DNA of 64,000 nucleotides from Phytobacter diazotrophicus (GCA_004346725.1 SMDE01000006.1:339553-403552), one strand, 5' to 3'; shown: positions 18,329-27,316, counted from the first letter of the stretch. Numbers and translations are program-made. The notes: a model not told the origin generated them from the letters alone.

Positions 18329-19151
18329 GGTCTGACTCCGTAAAGATTTGGCTGCGATCAAGTGTCGGGAGCATTTGTCCATAGGTCTGCGCCTGTGGTC
18401 GACAGGTCCACAGCGTGCGCGTGTAAGGATGCGTGGCATTGGGAAGTTCGCTGGCGGTCATTTCATCCACCTTTTGCCCCTGGTACATCACCAGCACGCG
18501 ATGACAGTGCTGCGCGACCAGCGGTAAATCGTGACTGATAAGCAGCATGGCCATTTGCCGCTGCTCACACTGCGCCACCAGCAGTTCAAGGATTTGATTG
18601 CGCAGGCGCGCGTCGAGCGCTGAGGTCGGTTCATCTGCTATCAGCACCTGTGGGTCGTTAACCAGCGCGATGGCGATCATCACACGCTGGCCCATACCAC
18701 CGGAAAGCTCTCCGGGGTAGCGTTGCAACACCGCCGGTTCCAGCTCCACGGCGCGCAATGCCTCGTTTATTTTTTCCAGCCGCTGTTTGCGGTTCAGGCG
18801 CTGATGAAGCGTCAGGGCTTCGTCCAGTTGTGCCTGCACAGTTTGGACTGGATTAAGCGCATAGCGCGGGTCTTGCAGTACCATCGCAATGCCATTGCCA
18901 CGCAGGGCGCGCCACGCTTTATTCTCCATGGTCAGTAAATCATGCCCGGATACGCTCAGCTCACTGGCGCTGACCTTGCCGGGTTTACGTACCAGCCCCA
19001 TCAGGGCACGGGCGGTCATTGATTTACCGGAACCAGATTCGCCCACCAGCGCGAGGCGTTCATTGCCCAAGGTGAAACTCAGGTTATTGACCACGCGGGC
19101 GCCGGGATAATCAACATTAAGACCCGATACGATAATCCGTTTTTCAGTCAT
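18315..19151 (-). CDS. Dipeptide/nickel-type ABC transporter, ATP-binding protein 1 (DppD type)
   Basis: The protein has 278 residues from the ATG at 19151. Walker A is GESGSGKSM (residues 37-45), the signature is LSGGMGQRVMIAIALV, Walker B is VLIADEPTSALD, and the switch segment is MLLISHDLPLVAQHC. The first motif ends with Met instead of Thr/Ser after GKS, which is seen in DppD/OppD proteins. It overlaps the upstream permease gene by eight bases and the second ATPase gene by 14 bases, so the two ATPases are translationally coupled. Confidence 0.9.
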   Translation of the reverse strand: MTEKRIIVSGLNVDYPGARVVNNLSFTLGNERLALVGESGSGKSMTARALMGLVRKPGKVSASELSVSGHDLLTMENKAWRALRGNGIAMVLQDPRYALNPVQTVQAQLDEALTLHQRLNRKQRLEKINEALRAVELEPAVLQRYPGELSGGMGQRVMIAIALVNDPQVLIADEPTSALDARLRNQILELLVAQCEQRQMAMLLISHDLPLVAQHCHRVLVMYQGQKVDEMTASELPNATHPYTRTLWTCRPQAQTYGQMLPTLDRSQIFTESDHGHR

Positions 19152-19977
19152 GTTGTGGCTCCAGTACATCACGCAGGCCATCGCCCAGCAGGTTAAACGC
19201 AAGACTCGCCAGTAAAATGACCGCGCCAGGGGCTGCGGCAATCCACCATTGATCGAAGATGACTTGCATACCATCGGCGATCATGGCGCCCCATTCCGCC
19301 ATCGGTGGGCGAGCCCCCAGACCCAGAAAACCCAGTCCGGCGGCGGCAAGGATAATGCCCGCCAGGTCCAGAGCCAGACGCACAATCGCGGATGGCAGGC
19401 AGAGTGGCAGAATATGCCCCAGTAACAGCCGCCAGCCGCGAATTCCCATCATCTCAGCCGCTGCCAGGTAATCGCTGTGACGAAGTCGCTGGATCTCGCT
19501 ACGTGCCTGACGCGCATAGGCAGGCCAGGTGGTCAGCGCGAGGGCGAGTGCGCCATTGACGAGGCCCGGGCCAAGCATGGCGACAAACGCAAACGCGAGG
19601 ATGAGACGCGGCATGGACATGACCACATCGGTAAAGCGCATCAGAACGCGTTCCAGCCAGCCACCGTAATAGCCAGACAAAATACCGACCAGCAGACCGG
19701 CAGGCAGCGTAATGAGGGTGACCAGGGCCACCAGCCCCAGCGCCGGACGCGTGCCATAAATGAGCCGTGACAGCAAATCACGGCCATAGCTGTCGGTTCC
19801 CAGCCAGTGTGCAGCCGAGGGCGGCTGTAAGCGCGATGCGGCATCCTGCCAGTTGGGGTCTTGCGGTGCCAGCCACGGCGCCAGAATAGCAACCAGCAGG
19901 AGTAACACCACAATAATCAATCCGCTAAAACCCGCAGGCGAATGGCGCAGACGGCGTAAAAAGAGAGTCGTCGGCAT
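19144..19977 (-). CDS. Dipeptide/nickel-type ABC transporter, permease 2 (DppC type)
   Basis: The 277-residue membrane protein starts with a cytoplasmic tail and a first helix (GLIIVVLLLLVAILAPWLAP), then the periplasmic LGTDSYGRDLLSRLIYGTR segment typical of DppC/NikC. The EAA-type coupling loop is YLAAAEMMGIRGWRLLLGHI. It forms the channel with the DppB-type permease, whose stop codon overlaps its start (TAATG). Ligand is unknown. Confidence 0.9.
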   Translation of the reverse strand: MPTTLFLRRLRHSPAGFSGLIIVVLLLLVAILAPWLAPQDPNWQDAASRLQPPSAAHWLGTDSYGRDLLSRLIYGTRPALGLVALVTLITLPAGLLVGILSGYYGGWLERVLMRFTDVVMSMPRLILAFAFVAMLGPGLVNGALALALTTWPAYARQARSEIQRLRHSDYLAAAEMMGIRGWRLLLGHILPLCLPSAIVRLALDLAGIILAAAGLGFLGLGARPPMAEWGAMIADGMQVIFDQWWIAAAPGAVILLASLAFNLLGDGLRDVLEPQHD

Positions 19978-20999
19978 TAGCGAATCCTCGGGTCAGTGAG
20001 CCGTACCAGCATATCGGCGAGGTTATTTATCAGGACAAAGCAGACACCGATAACCAGTGTGCCGCCCATAATCGCCGTGGTGTCACCGGCAAACAGCGCG
20101 GTCGTGAGATAGCGGCCAATACCCGGCCAGGAAAAGACGGTTTCTGTCAGCACCGCGCCTTCCAGCATGCTGGTATAGGACAGCGCAACCACGGTCAGGA
20201 GCGTGCCGCGAATATTTGGCAGGACATGGCGCAGCATGATTGTCATCTCGCCAGCCCCCTTTGCGCGTGCCAGCAAGATATACTCTTTATTCATTTCGCC
20301 AAGGCAGGCCGAGCGGGTTAGTCGCGTAATGCTGGCCAGAGAATAGTAAGCAAGCAGGGTGACCGGAAGTACCATATGGCTAAGGGCATTTCTGAATGCC
20401 TGACTGTCACCGGAAAGCCAGGTATCGATAAGCACAAAGCCGGTCTGCGGGGTGACAGTGTACTGATAAATATCATCCAGCCTGCCGGGGCCTGCGCTCC
20501 ATTGCAGGTTCGCGTAGAACAGCGCCAGCATTAACAGACCGAGCCAGAAGATAGGGACAGAGTTACCGAGCAGGGTAAAAGTGCGCACGGCCAGATCCAG
20601 CGGGGAACCGGCAAAACGGGCACATAATACGCCCGCGAGAATACCCAACGCGGTACCGATAACCAATGCCAGGGTAGCCAGCTCCAGCGTGGCAGGAAAG
20701 GCGGAGAGCAGATCCTGCAAGACGGGCTGTCCGGTGGCGCTGGCGGTGCCTAAATCACCGTGAGACAGGTTGAGTAAATAGTGCCAGAACTGCACGGGCA
20801 GCGGTTGATCCAGCCCGAGTTGGTGGCGGACCTGGTCATAGGTCGACTGGCTGGCATGGTCACCGACGATTTGCAGCACACGGTCAACGGGCGAGAGTGC
20901 CGAGAGTGAAAAGGTAACCAGTAACAGACCAAATAACGTCAGGGCGAGGGTTATCAGGGTCTGGATAACCCGTAACAGCCTGGGTGAGATGTGGGACAT
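19977..20999 (-). CDS. Dipeptide/nickel-type ABC transporter, permease 1 (DppB type)
   Basis: The 340-residue membrane protein has the DppB/NikB layout: a first helix (LITLALTLFGLLLVTFSLSA), a periplasmic region with LGLDQPLPVQFWHYLLNLSH, and five further helices. The coupling loop is YILLARAKGAGEMTIMLRHV, and VFSWPGIGRYL is also typical. It starts 78 bases after the binding-protein gene, past a strong stem-loop, and overlaps the next permease gene by one base. Confidence 0.9.
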   Translation of the reverse strand: MSHISPRLLRVIQTLITLALTLFGLLLVTFSLSALSPVDRVLQIVGDHASQSTYDQVRHQLGLDQPLPVQFWHYLLNLSHGDLGTASATGQPVLQDLLSAFPATLELATLALVIGTALGILAGVLCARFAGSPLDLAVRTFTLLGNSVPIFWLGLLMLALFYANLQWSAGPGRLDDIYQYTVTPQTGFVLIDTWLSGDSQAFRNALSHMVLPVTLLAYYSLASITRLTRSACLGEMNKEYILLARAKGAGEMTIMLRHVLPNIRGTLLTVVALSYTSMLEGAVLTETVFSWPGIGRYLTTALFAGDTTAIMGGTLVIGVCFVLINNLADMLVRLTDPRIR

Positions 21000-21031
21000 G
21001 ACTAACTCTTAATGGCATCGTTCTTTAATGA

Positions 21032-21060
21032 TGACCCTCTCTCGTAATGAGAAAGGGTCA
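21032..21060 (-). promoter_or_regulatory. Intercistronic stem-loop between binding-protein and permease genes
   Basis: TGACCCT(C/T)TCTC pairs with its complement around a short loop, 18 bases after the binding-protein stop on the minus strand. Such structures commonly stabilise the abundant binding-protein message relative to the permease part of the transcript. Confidence 0.6.
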
Positions 21061-21077
21061 ACGGCGCAATCGCTAAC

Positions 21078-22646
21078 TTACTTGGTTACGCGGTCATACC
21101 ACACCATATCGGCATTTAACCCTTGCTGGTAGCCTTTCACATTATCACGTACCACGATTTGCGTTTTCCCTTGATCAACAAAGATATAAGGGGATTTATG
21201 CTGCAACTCTTGCTGCATTTTTTTGTAGAGCTCCAGACGTTTGGCGGCATCCGGCTCGGCAACGGCCGCGAGCGTGGCTTTGCTTAATTCAGGGATCTGC
21301 CAGCCATTCAATCCGGCAACCGTACTGGATTTCCCGTCATTATAGGCGAAGGCGCTGGCGTTGGAGTGGGCGTCAAAATAATCGGGGATCCACAGACGAA
21401 TCGCCGCCTGATGCTGTTTGGCACGCACGCGGGCATAGACCTGGCTACCCGCAGCGGGTAACAGATCTACCTTCACGCCGCCCTGAGCAAAACTGGCTTG
21501 CATAGACTGGGCGATGGTAATGAACGGCGGTTTGTTTTCGACGTCCAGGGTGAAGTGCGCATCCTTAATGCCCGCTTTGGCGAGGATCTCTTTTGCTTTT
21601 GCCGGGTCGAATTTAAACGGGTTATCTTCCAGCGCGCCTGGCAGGCCGACTGGCAGGAAACTCTGGTGGACAAAATATTGCCCTTTCAGCAGATCTTTGG
21701 TGATGCCGTCGTAATCGACCAGCCAGCGTGCCGCCTCCCAGAATGCGGGATTGTTCAGCAACGGGTTCGCGCTGTTACCGGCGTTAAAGACCAGATAGTT
21801 CTGCTCAGCAGACGGAATACTCAGCACCTTAATGCCTTCCTTATCTGTCAGCGCGCTAATCTGATCGGCACCGAGATCGCGCGCCACATCGGCATCGCCC
21901 TGTTGAATTAACAGACGACGGGAAGCCGGATCCGGCACGTTTTTAATAATGATATTTTTTAGTTTGGGCGCGCCGCCAGGTGAAGTGGGATTGGCGTCCA
22001 GTACGATAGCCTGATGCGGTTGATAAACGCGCATTTTGTACGCGCCGCTGCCCGCAGAGTGCAGTTTTAGCCAGGCGTTACCAAAATCATTGTCTTTGAC
22101 GTTCGCGCTGACCAGTTTCTCATCTACGATTGAGGCGATAGGCGTGGAGAGAATATTCAGTGCCACTGCCGGGCTTACATCCGCCGTCCAGTGCAACTGG
22201 ATCGTATGATCGTCGATTTTCTTTAACTGGCTGGCGATATTGTCCGGTTCCCAGCCCAGGACGTTAAGAATAAAGGCCGGGGATTTGTTCATGGTGACCG
22301 CGCGGGTATAGGAGAAAATCACATCCTCAGGGCGCAGCGGGTTACCGGAAGCAAACTTCGCGTCACTTTTCAGTTTGATGGTCAGGGTTTTAGCGGCCGC
22401 ATCGGGCTGCCAGCTTTCTGCCAACACCGGGTTAATCTTTTCAGGGTTCTCACGATCCGGCTGGACCAGGCGCTCGTACAGGCTTGGAACGGTCTGGATA
22501 CTGGAAAGCTCATTGGCCTCTGCCGGATCCAGGCTGACAATATCGTCCAGACCTTGTGCAACAACCAGGGTATCTGGCGGCGTTGCCGCATAGCTGGTGG
22601 CAGAGAGCAGCGTCATGATGACGAGAGGCAGCAGTTTTTTGGTCAT
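21078..22646 (-). CDS. Dipeptide/nickel-type ABC transporter, periplasmic binding protein
   Basis: The 522-residue family 5 solute-binding protein has a Sec signal peptide (KKLLPLVIMTLLSATSYAA, cleaved before TPPDT). The mature part shows the family segments LDPAEANELSSIQTVPSLYE, NPVLAESWQPDAAAKTLTIK and an F-A-S-G-N-P-L-R-P-E-D-V stretch. It would bind a peptide, nickel chelate, glycoside or opine-type compound. The binding pocket cannot be interpreted from sequence alone. It is the first gene of the operon. The upstream gap holds an inverted repeat TTTGGCT-N10-AGCCAAA (22768-22791) that could be an operator. Confidence 0.9.
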   Translation of the reverse strand: MTKKLLPLVIMTLLSATSYAATPPDTLVVAQGLDDIVSLDPAEANELSSIQTVPSLYERLVQPDRENPEKINPVLAESWQPDAAAKTLTIKLKSDAKFASGNPLRPEDVIFSYTRAVTMNKSPAFILNVLGWEPDNIASQLKKIDDHTIQLHWTADVSPAVALNILSTPIASIVDEKLVSANVKDNDFGNAWLKLHSAGSGAYKMRVYQPHQAIVLDANPTSPGGAPKLKNIIIKNVPDPASRRLLIQQGDADVARDLGADQISALTDKEGIKVLSIPSAEQNYLVFNAGNSANPLLNNPAFWEAARWLVDYDGITKDLLKGQYFVHQSFLPVGLPGALEDNPFKFDPAKAKEILAKAGIKDAHFTLDVENKPPFITIAQSMQASFAQGGVKVDLLPAAGSQVYARVRAKQHQAAIRLWIPDYFDAHSNASAFAYNDGKSSTVAGLNGWQIPELSKATLAAVAEPDAAKRLELYKKMQQELQHKSPYIFVDQGKTQIVVRDNVKGYQQGLNADMVWYDRVTK

Positions 22647-22851
22647 ATGAGATCCCTGTAAAGTTAATTTAGTGTCATTATTTTGTATCGCTAAAGTAGG
22701 CTGCTTCCGATTTTTCTTAAAGTTTAAATTCGTCTTTATTTATGCGCTTAAGGCATAAGCCAGATTATTTGGCTATGAAAATGGAGCCAAACAAAGATGA
22801 AAAAGCGGAGGGATTTTTAGCGTTTTATGTTTTCTGAAAAATTGATTTTAA

Positions 22852-22867
22852 CTGGATATAAATACAG
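22852..22867. promoter_or_regulatory. LexA (SOS) box upstream of the broken hok copy
   Basis: CTGGATATAAATACAG is identical to the box upstream of intact hokE at 17193-17208. The control region has survived although the coding part has not. Confidence 0.7.
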
Positions 22868-23050
22868 TTTTATTCGTACAGAGGGAAGTAAGCGGGTAGC
22901 ATTCTCGCGGGTGCCTGAGGCTTTCTGAGCCAGGCATTTGCAGGGTTCAGAAAGGTGAAAGCCCCAGGAGATAGTGTTATCAACCTGAGGCTTATCATCC
23001 AACCCTAGACAAGTTGGATGTTAGTCTCTTTTTTGCACGGAGGCAACGAC

Positions 23051-23303
23051 ATGCTAACGAAGTACGCCCTGGTGGCGATCGTGGTGCGGTGCTCTTGTAG
23101 AGGGGTTCTGACCATTTTTTGAAAGTTCGAAATCGGAACATCAGGTGTTTTCGCTGCAGCCAGTTTTGACACGGACAGCGCGCAACAACCGGAGCGTACA
23201 CGAAGTACGTGAGGATTGTGAGCACTGCCCTGGTCAAAACTGGCAAAGAAGATAGCCTGATGTTTTGATTTAAGGCGAGTCTCGCGAACAACCGAAGAAG
23301 TAG
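23051..23303 (+). pseudogene. hokE second copy, core replaced by a foreign palindromic segment
   Basis: The first twelve codons are identical to hokE ([12 protein letters not shown]). The frame then enters foreign sequence and stops at a TGA at 23120-23122, leaving a 23-residue peptide without the Hok tail. The last codons of hokE (PKK and the stop) reappear at 23293-23303. The LexA box and GGAGG ribosome site remain. The truncated peptide keeps only about half of the membrane helix, so toxicity is unlikely. Confidence 0.8.
23088..23290. repeat. Palindromic insertion element in hok copy 2
   Basis: About 203 bases with no coding capacity. Bases 23139-23262 form a long imperfect inverted repeat: ACATCAGG and GTCAAAACTGG-type arms on each side, with CGTACACGAAGTACGT at the apex. 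The arms extend outward to AAATC on both sides. It resembles a miniature inverted-repeat element or a structured RNA gene. I do not recognise a named family. Confidence 0.55.
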
Positions 23304-23374
23304 CTAACCTGAATTGCGGGGAGCAATCCCCGCAAATCATCTTGTCAGGTGGGATCCTCACGCACCCAAACTCT

Positions 23375-24886
23375 TTAGCCTGGCTGCGTTTTTTGTGTGC
23401 GGGCAAGCTGTACTGCGCTTTGCCAGTCATGCCAGCGTTTTTGCAATCTGTCGTGACGCTGTGCATCCGGTGTGAACGTCGCATGTTCGGGAAGATACTG
23501 GCGAAGCTGTTCTGTATCGATCTGCAACAGTGCCTTTCGTGCCAGCAGTGCCGCTCCCATAGCTGATAACTCCGGGACGTCGCTGCGCATCACCGGGCAA
23601 CCGAGCAGGTCGGCCTGATATTGCATCAGCCAGTCGTTCCTGGTAGGGCCGCCATCGACCATCAGCGCTTTTAAGGCGAAATCGCCGTGCTGGCGCATGG
23701 CAACCACCACGTCGGCAATCTGGTAGGTGATCGACTCCAGCGCTGCGCGAACCAGATGCGCGCGCTTGACGCCACGGCTCAGGCCATGAATCAGACCACG
23801 CGCATCTTCGTCCCACCAGGGGGCGCCGAGGCCCGTCAGTGCCGGAACAAAATAGACGCCGAGTGTTGATTCCACTGAGGCCGGTAGCGTATTCAGCGCC
23901 TGCGCCAGTTCCGCTTCCGGCAGCTCGCTTAAGCCTGTACTTTCCGCCATCCATGCCACTGCATCGCCGGTATGAGGAATGTTGCCTTCCAGCCCGTACA
24001 CCAGCCGTTCACCATCATGCCACGCTACGGTGGTCGCCAGTGATTTCACGTCACACTGTGCGGAGACCACCGGAGCCATTACCGATGACCCCGTGCCGTA
24101 GGTCGCTTTCACACACCCGGCGGCGCCAAGGCCGTGGGCGAACAACGCGGCGTGCGAATCGCCGATCATCGCCAGCACCGGGATACCCTCCGGGATGGCG
24201 TCCAGCCCTTTGGTGTAGCCAAACAATCCACTGGAGGGGCGAATTTCCGGTAGCGCCTGACGGGGGATCTGGAAGAGTGTGAGCATCTCCGCGTCCCAGT
24301 CGGCGGTATTAAGATTCAGTAACTGTGTGCGCGAGGCATTCGAGTAGTCGCAGCAAAATGACTCGCCCGCCGTCAGGTGCCAGAGCAGCCAGCTATCTAT
24401 TGTGCCAAGACAAATTTCACCTTGTTCCGCCAGCCCCCGACTATTGGGCAGCGAATTTAACAGCCAGCGCATTTTGGATGCGGAAAACAGCGGGGCGACG
24501 GGCAGCCCCGTCACCGCTTTAATTTTAGCGTCCTGACCTTGCTCGCGCAGAGCATGGCAAAAATCTGCCGTACGTGAACATTGCCAGGTTATTGCCGGAC
24601 CTAACGGCAACCCGCTTGCGCGATACCAACCAATGGCCGTTTCCCGCTGATTGCTGATCGCCAGCGCCGCTACTCGCTCGGGGCTAACCTGCGCAATCAC
24701 CTCGCTTATTACCGCCAGTGACGCCTGCAATAGCGCTTCGCCAGACTGCTCTACCCAGCCCTCGCGGGGTGTCTGGATGGTCAACGGGCGCGCGCTTTTC
24801 GCCACCACATTGCCCTGAGCATCCAGCGCGACGGCTTTGGCGTTCGTTGTCCCTTCATCAAGCGCGATGACAATATCTTTCGACAT
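23375..24886 (-). CDS. FGGY-family sugar kinase
   Basis: The 503-residue kinase has the ATP-binding start IALDEGTTNAKAVALD at residue 6, the NQRETAIGW segment as in glycerol kinase, the catalytic aspartate region GTIDSWLLWHLT, and GDSHAALFAHG plus YGTGSSV for the phosphate-binding loop. It phosphorylates a polyol or ketose. Context (isomerase, split transketolase, SorC regulator, ribose-type importer) points to a ketose produced by the isomerase, possibly D-apulose. GGAG precedes the ATG. It is the last gene of the operon 28139-23375, and its stop abuts the broken hok repeat. Confidence 0.85.
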   Translation of the reverse strand: MSKDIVIALDEGTTNAKAVALDAQGNVVAKSARPLTIQTPREGWVEQSGEALLQASLAVISEVIAQVSPERVAALAISNQRETAIGWYRASGLPLGPAITWQCSRTADFCHALREQGQDAKIKAVTGLPVAPLFSASKMRWLLNSLPNSRGLAEQGEICLGTIDSWLLWHLTAGESFCCDYSNASRTQLLNLNTADWDAEMLTLFQIPRQALPEIRPSSGLFGYTKGLDAIPEGIPVLAMIGDSHAALFAHGLGAAGCVKATYGTGSSVMAPVVSAQCDVKSLATTVAWHDGERLVYGLEGNIPHTGDAVAWMAESTGLSELPEAELAQALNTLPASVESTLGVYFVPALTGLGAPWWDEDARGLIHGLSRGVKRAHLVRAALESITYQIADVVVAMRQHGDFALKALMVDGGPTRNDWLMQYQADLLGCPVMRSDVPELSAMGAALLARKALLQIDTEQLRQYLPEHATFTPDAQRHDRLQKRWHDWQSAVQLARTQKTQPG

Positions 24887-24918
24887 GGTATTTCTCCATC
24901 AGGCCCATGCGCACTGCA

Positions 24919-26337
24919 TTACTGGTGCAGGTAAGTATCAACGCCGAGATAGCGCGTGAAGGCTTCATGCAGGATGGCGCCACTGGCCGCGTGGTTCATC
25001 GCCACGTGGTGCTCAAAACCGTTACGGCAAATATAGGTGAGCAACGCTTCCAGATGCGGAACCTGAATGACTGCGCGACAACCGACAGTATCCAGCGGAT
25101 CGTCGACGGATTTGCCTTCGCCCACGTAGGCTTTGATTTCACCGGTTAAATCGTCAGTGCTCAGACGGAAATAGGTGAGGGGGCCGGATTTCAGGCGGCC
25201 ATGCACCGCGCCACAGGTGTTCTCTTTACCCACGGTTGTACCGATGATGTCCGCGGTGCCCATATGCGGGGTTTCCAGGCTGGCGGCAGCGAAGTTACCG
25301 CAGTGAAACAGCACGCATTTGTCGCGATCGTCGCCAAAGTTGTTGTTCCAGTCGGCAATCGAGGCCGGGCTCATATTGGCGCTTGCCAGTGCGTACATAG
25401 AAAGCGCGCCCATCACGTCGACTTCACAGGCTGACGGCATCAGTTGACCGGACATCACGCTCATGATGGAGCAGACGTTAATGCCCAGGTTTTCCTGCAA
25501 CGAGGTCCAGCACTGAATGGCCGTGGTGTCGATATCGTTGGCGATAACCCATTCGCTGATAACCACAAACAGTTTCGCCATGGTGACCAGTTTGTCGGCG
25601 GCGATACCGCTGGCATCGGCGTTATCCATCAGCAGACGGCGTTTCTCATCTACGCGGATATCATCATCACGCAGCAATTTGATACGGGTGAAGACTTCGG
25701 ACAGATCCAGGGTTTCCACTGCAATGCCCAGGCGTTCGAGCAGTTTTTCGCTATAACGTACGGTGTTGAAACCGGCCGGACGTGCGCCGATGGCCCCCAC
25801 GCGAACGCCACGCATGCTGCTCACCACGCGGCAAATTTGTTCAAAACGTTTCAGATCCTGCTCGAAAACCTCGCCGCTCAGGGCGCAAACGTGCTGTGTT
25901 GTCAGGGTGAACGGGATGCCGTACTGGCGCAGGTTGTTGCACAGGGAGATCTTGCCGCAGAAGCTATCGCGGCGCGTCGCCAGCCCCATCTTATCCAGGT
26001 TGTCCTCTTCCGCCTGGACCAGCACCGGGACGTTCAAGCCGGACAGGCGCAGGGTTTCCGCCACCGCTTTTTCATCGCCGAAGTTTGGCAGAAGCACAAC
26101 CACGCCGTGAATTTCATCACGGTGGGCGCGGAACAGTTCGGCACAGATTTTGGCATCCTGCCGGGTTTCAACACCGCCGAGCTCGGTCTGGGTCTCATCA
26201 AGCATAATGGTTTTAATGCCAAGACGGCCAAACAGGGCGACCGCCTGTTCACGGGCTTCTGCCACCAGGTAGCTTGGGAAAAATCCGCGGTTACCGATAA
26301 TCACTGCCATGGTCAGTTGTTGAGGAATTCGGGACAT
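24919..26337 (-). CDS. L-fucose/L-arabinose isomerase-family protein
   Basis: The 472-residue protein has the three-domain FucI/AraA plan. The N-terminal domain contains MAVIIGNRGFFPSYLVAEAR. The middle part has QCWTSLQENLGINVCSIMS, then SACEVDVMGALSMYAL with the metal-ligand glutamate. DWNNNF supplies an aspartate and HHVAMNHA a histidine near the C-terminus. These residues bind Mn2+ and support aldose-ketose isomerisation. It is shorter than FucI (about 590 residues) and may act on a different sugar. It lies between the kinase and transketolase genes in one operon. D-apiose is a candidate substrate by context only. Confidence 0.8.
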   Translation of the reverse strand: MSRIPQQLTMAVIIGNRGFFPSYLVAEAREQAVALFGRLGIKTIMLDETQTELGGVETRQDAKICAELFRAHRDEIHGVVVLLPNFGDEKAVAETLRLSGLNVPVLVQAEEDNLDKMGLATRRDSFCGKISLCNNLRQYGIPFTLTTQHVCALSGEVFEQDLKRFEQICRVVSSMRGVRVGAIGARPAGFNTVRYSEKLLERLGIAVETLDLSEVFTRIKLLRDDDIRVDEKRRLLMDNADASGIAADKLVTMAKLFVVISEWVIANDIDTTAIQCWTSLQENLGINVCSIMSVMSGQLMPSACEVDVMGALSMYALASANMSPASIADWNNNFGDDRDKCVLFHCGNFAAASLETPHMGTADIIGTTVGKENTCGAVHGRLKSGPLTYFRLSTDDLTGEIKAYVGEGKSVDDPLDTVGCRAVIQVPHLEALLTYICRNGFEHHVAMNHAASGAILHEAFTRYLGVDTYLHQ

Positions 26338-26371
26338 TGCTCTCTCTCCAGTAAGTTGTTCTTTATTATTC

Positions 26372-27316
26372 TTATTGCCGTGTCAGCAGTTCACGGGCGT
26401 TTTTCACCACACCTGCGGCATCAATCTCATGGCGCGCGCGGGTGGAGGCCCGATCGGCGGCGATCGCATATTGACCATCAGGGATACCGAGGCGGCGCAG
26501 CGGGATGCCGTGTCCGGCTTCTGCCAGTACTTCGGCGACCAGGCTGCCCACGCCGCCGTTGACGTTGTGCTCTTCAACGCTGACGACCGCTTTACAGGTG
26601 TTCAGTGCGGCCAGTAATTGCGAGGTATTACACGGACGAATAGACGGTACACTGATAACACAGGCCTCAATACCGGCTTCTGCCAGTTGTGTGGCGGCGG
26701 CGACAATTTCATGGACTGTCGATCCCATCGCCACCAGCGCAATGTCTTTCCCTTTGCGCAGCACATCAATGTCACCCGGTTTGAACTGATAACCTTCATC
26801 ATGCAGCTCCGGCAACGCTTTACCGTCGAGGCGGATATAGACCGGGCCGACGTGGTCCAGCGCATAGTCAATTATTTGACGGCATTCAACAGGGCAGGAA
26901 GGGGCGTAAATTTCGATGTTGCCAAAACCACGCAACACGGAAATATCGTCGATGCTATGGTGCGTACTGGCCAGCGGGCCATAGCTGGCACCGGCATTCA
27001 GGCCAAACAGCTTCACGTTGGTGTTGTTGTAGCAAATATCTACTTTGATCTGTTCGTTAGCACGCGAGATCAAAAATGGCGCGGCATTACAGGTCACCGC
27101 AACTTTGCCGCCAATGGCAAGCCCTGCGGCGGCTCCCACCAGTGTTTGCTCGGCGATACCGACATTCACCAGGCGGCCTGGGAATTTCTTCATAAACGGT
27201 GAGATCTTGGCCGTGGAGGTGGAGTCTGCCACCACCGGCACCAGGTCTATCCCGCGGTCAACCGCGTCGATAAACGCATTCACCATCACCGTTGCGAGAT
27301 GTTCGCTATTACTCAT
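26372..27316 (-). CDS. Split transketolase, C-terminal subunit
   Basis: The 314-residue protein holds the pyrimidine-binding and C-terminal domains of transketolase. It has VNVGIAEQTLVGAAAGLAIG with the catalytic glutamate near residue 56, and THHSIDDISVLRGFGNIEIYAPS. It needs the N-terminal subunit encoded just upstream, whose gene overlaps it by eight bases. Split transketolases in sugar operons act on special ketose phosphates, for example in the D-apiose pathway, rather than the pentose-phosphate cycle. GGAGG lies upstream of the ATG. Confidence 0.88.
   Translation of the reverse strand: MSNSEHLATVMVNAFIDAVDRGIDLVPVVADSTSTAKISPFMKKFPGRLVNVGIAEQTLVGAAAGLAIGGKVAVTCNAAPFLISRANEQIKVDICYNNTNVKLFGLNAGASYGPLASTHHSIDDISVLRGFGNIEIYAPSCPVECRQIIDYALDHVGPVYIRLDGKALPELHDEGYQFKPGDIDVLRKGKDIALVAMGSTVHEIVAAATQLAEAGIEACVISVPSIRPCNTSQLLAALNTCKAVVSVEEHNVNGGVGSLVAEVLAEAGHGIPLRRLGIPDGQYAIAADRASTRARHEIDAAGVVKNARELLTRQ

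Larger units (their letters stand above)
22849..23375 (+). repeat. hokE locus repeat, copy 2 (interrupted)
   Basis: The leader and 3' flank match copy 1 closely. Alignment is lost after 23087 (copy 1 position 17430) and resumes at 23291 (copy 1 position 17534). In between, about 103 bases of hokE are replaced by about 203 unrelated bases. The repeat ends at the stop codon of the FGGY kinase gene. The 22647-23374 stretch holds nothing else that I can identify. Confidence 0.8.

Noticed and set aside
23041..23303. Second functional HokE toxin
   Set aside because: Only twelve native codons remain before foreign sequence and an early stop.
25444..26562. Long plus-strand open frame of 372 codons
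   Set aside because: It lies wholly antisense to the FucI-like isomerase gene, has His/Gln/Ala-rich composition typical of a shadow frame and no recognisable domain.
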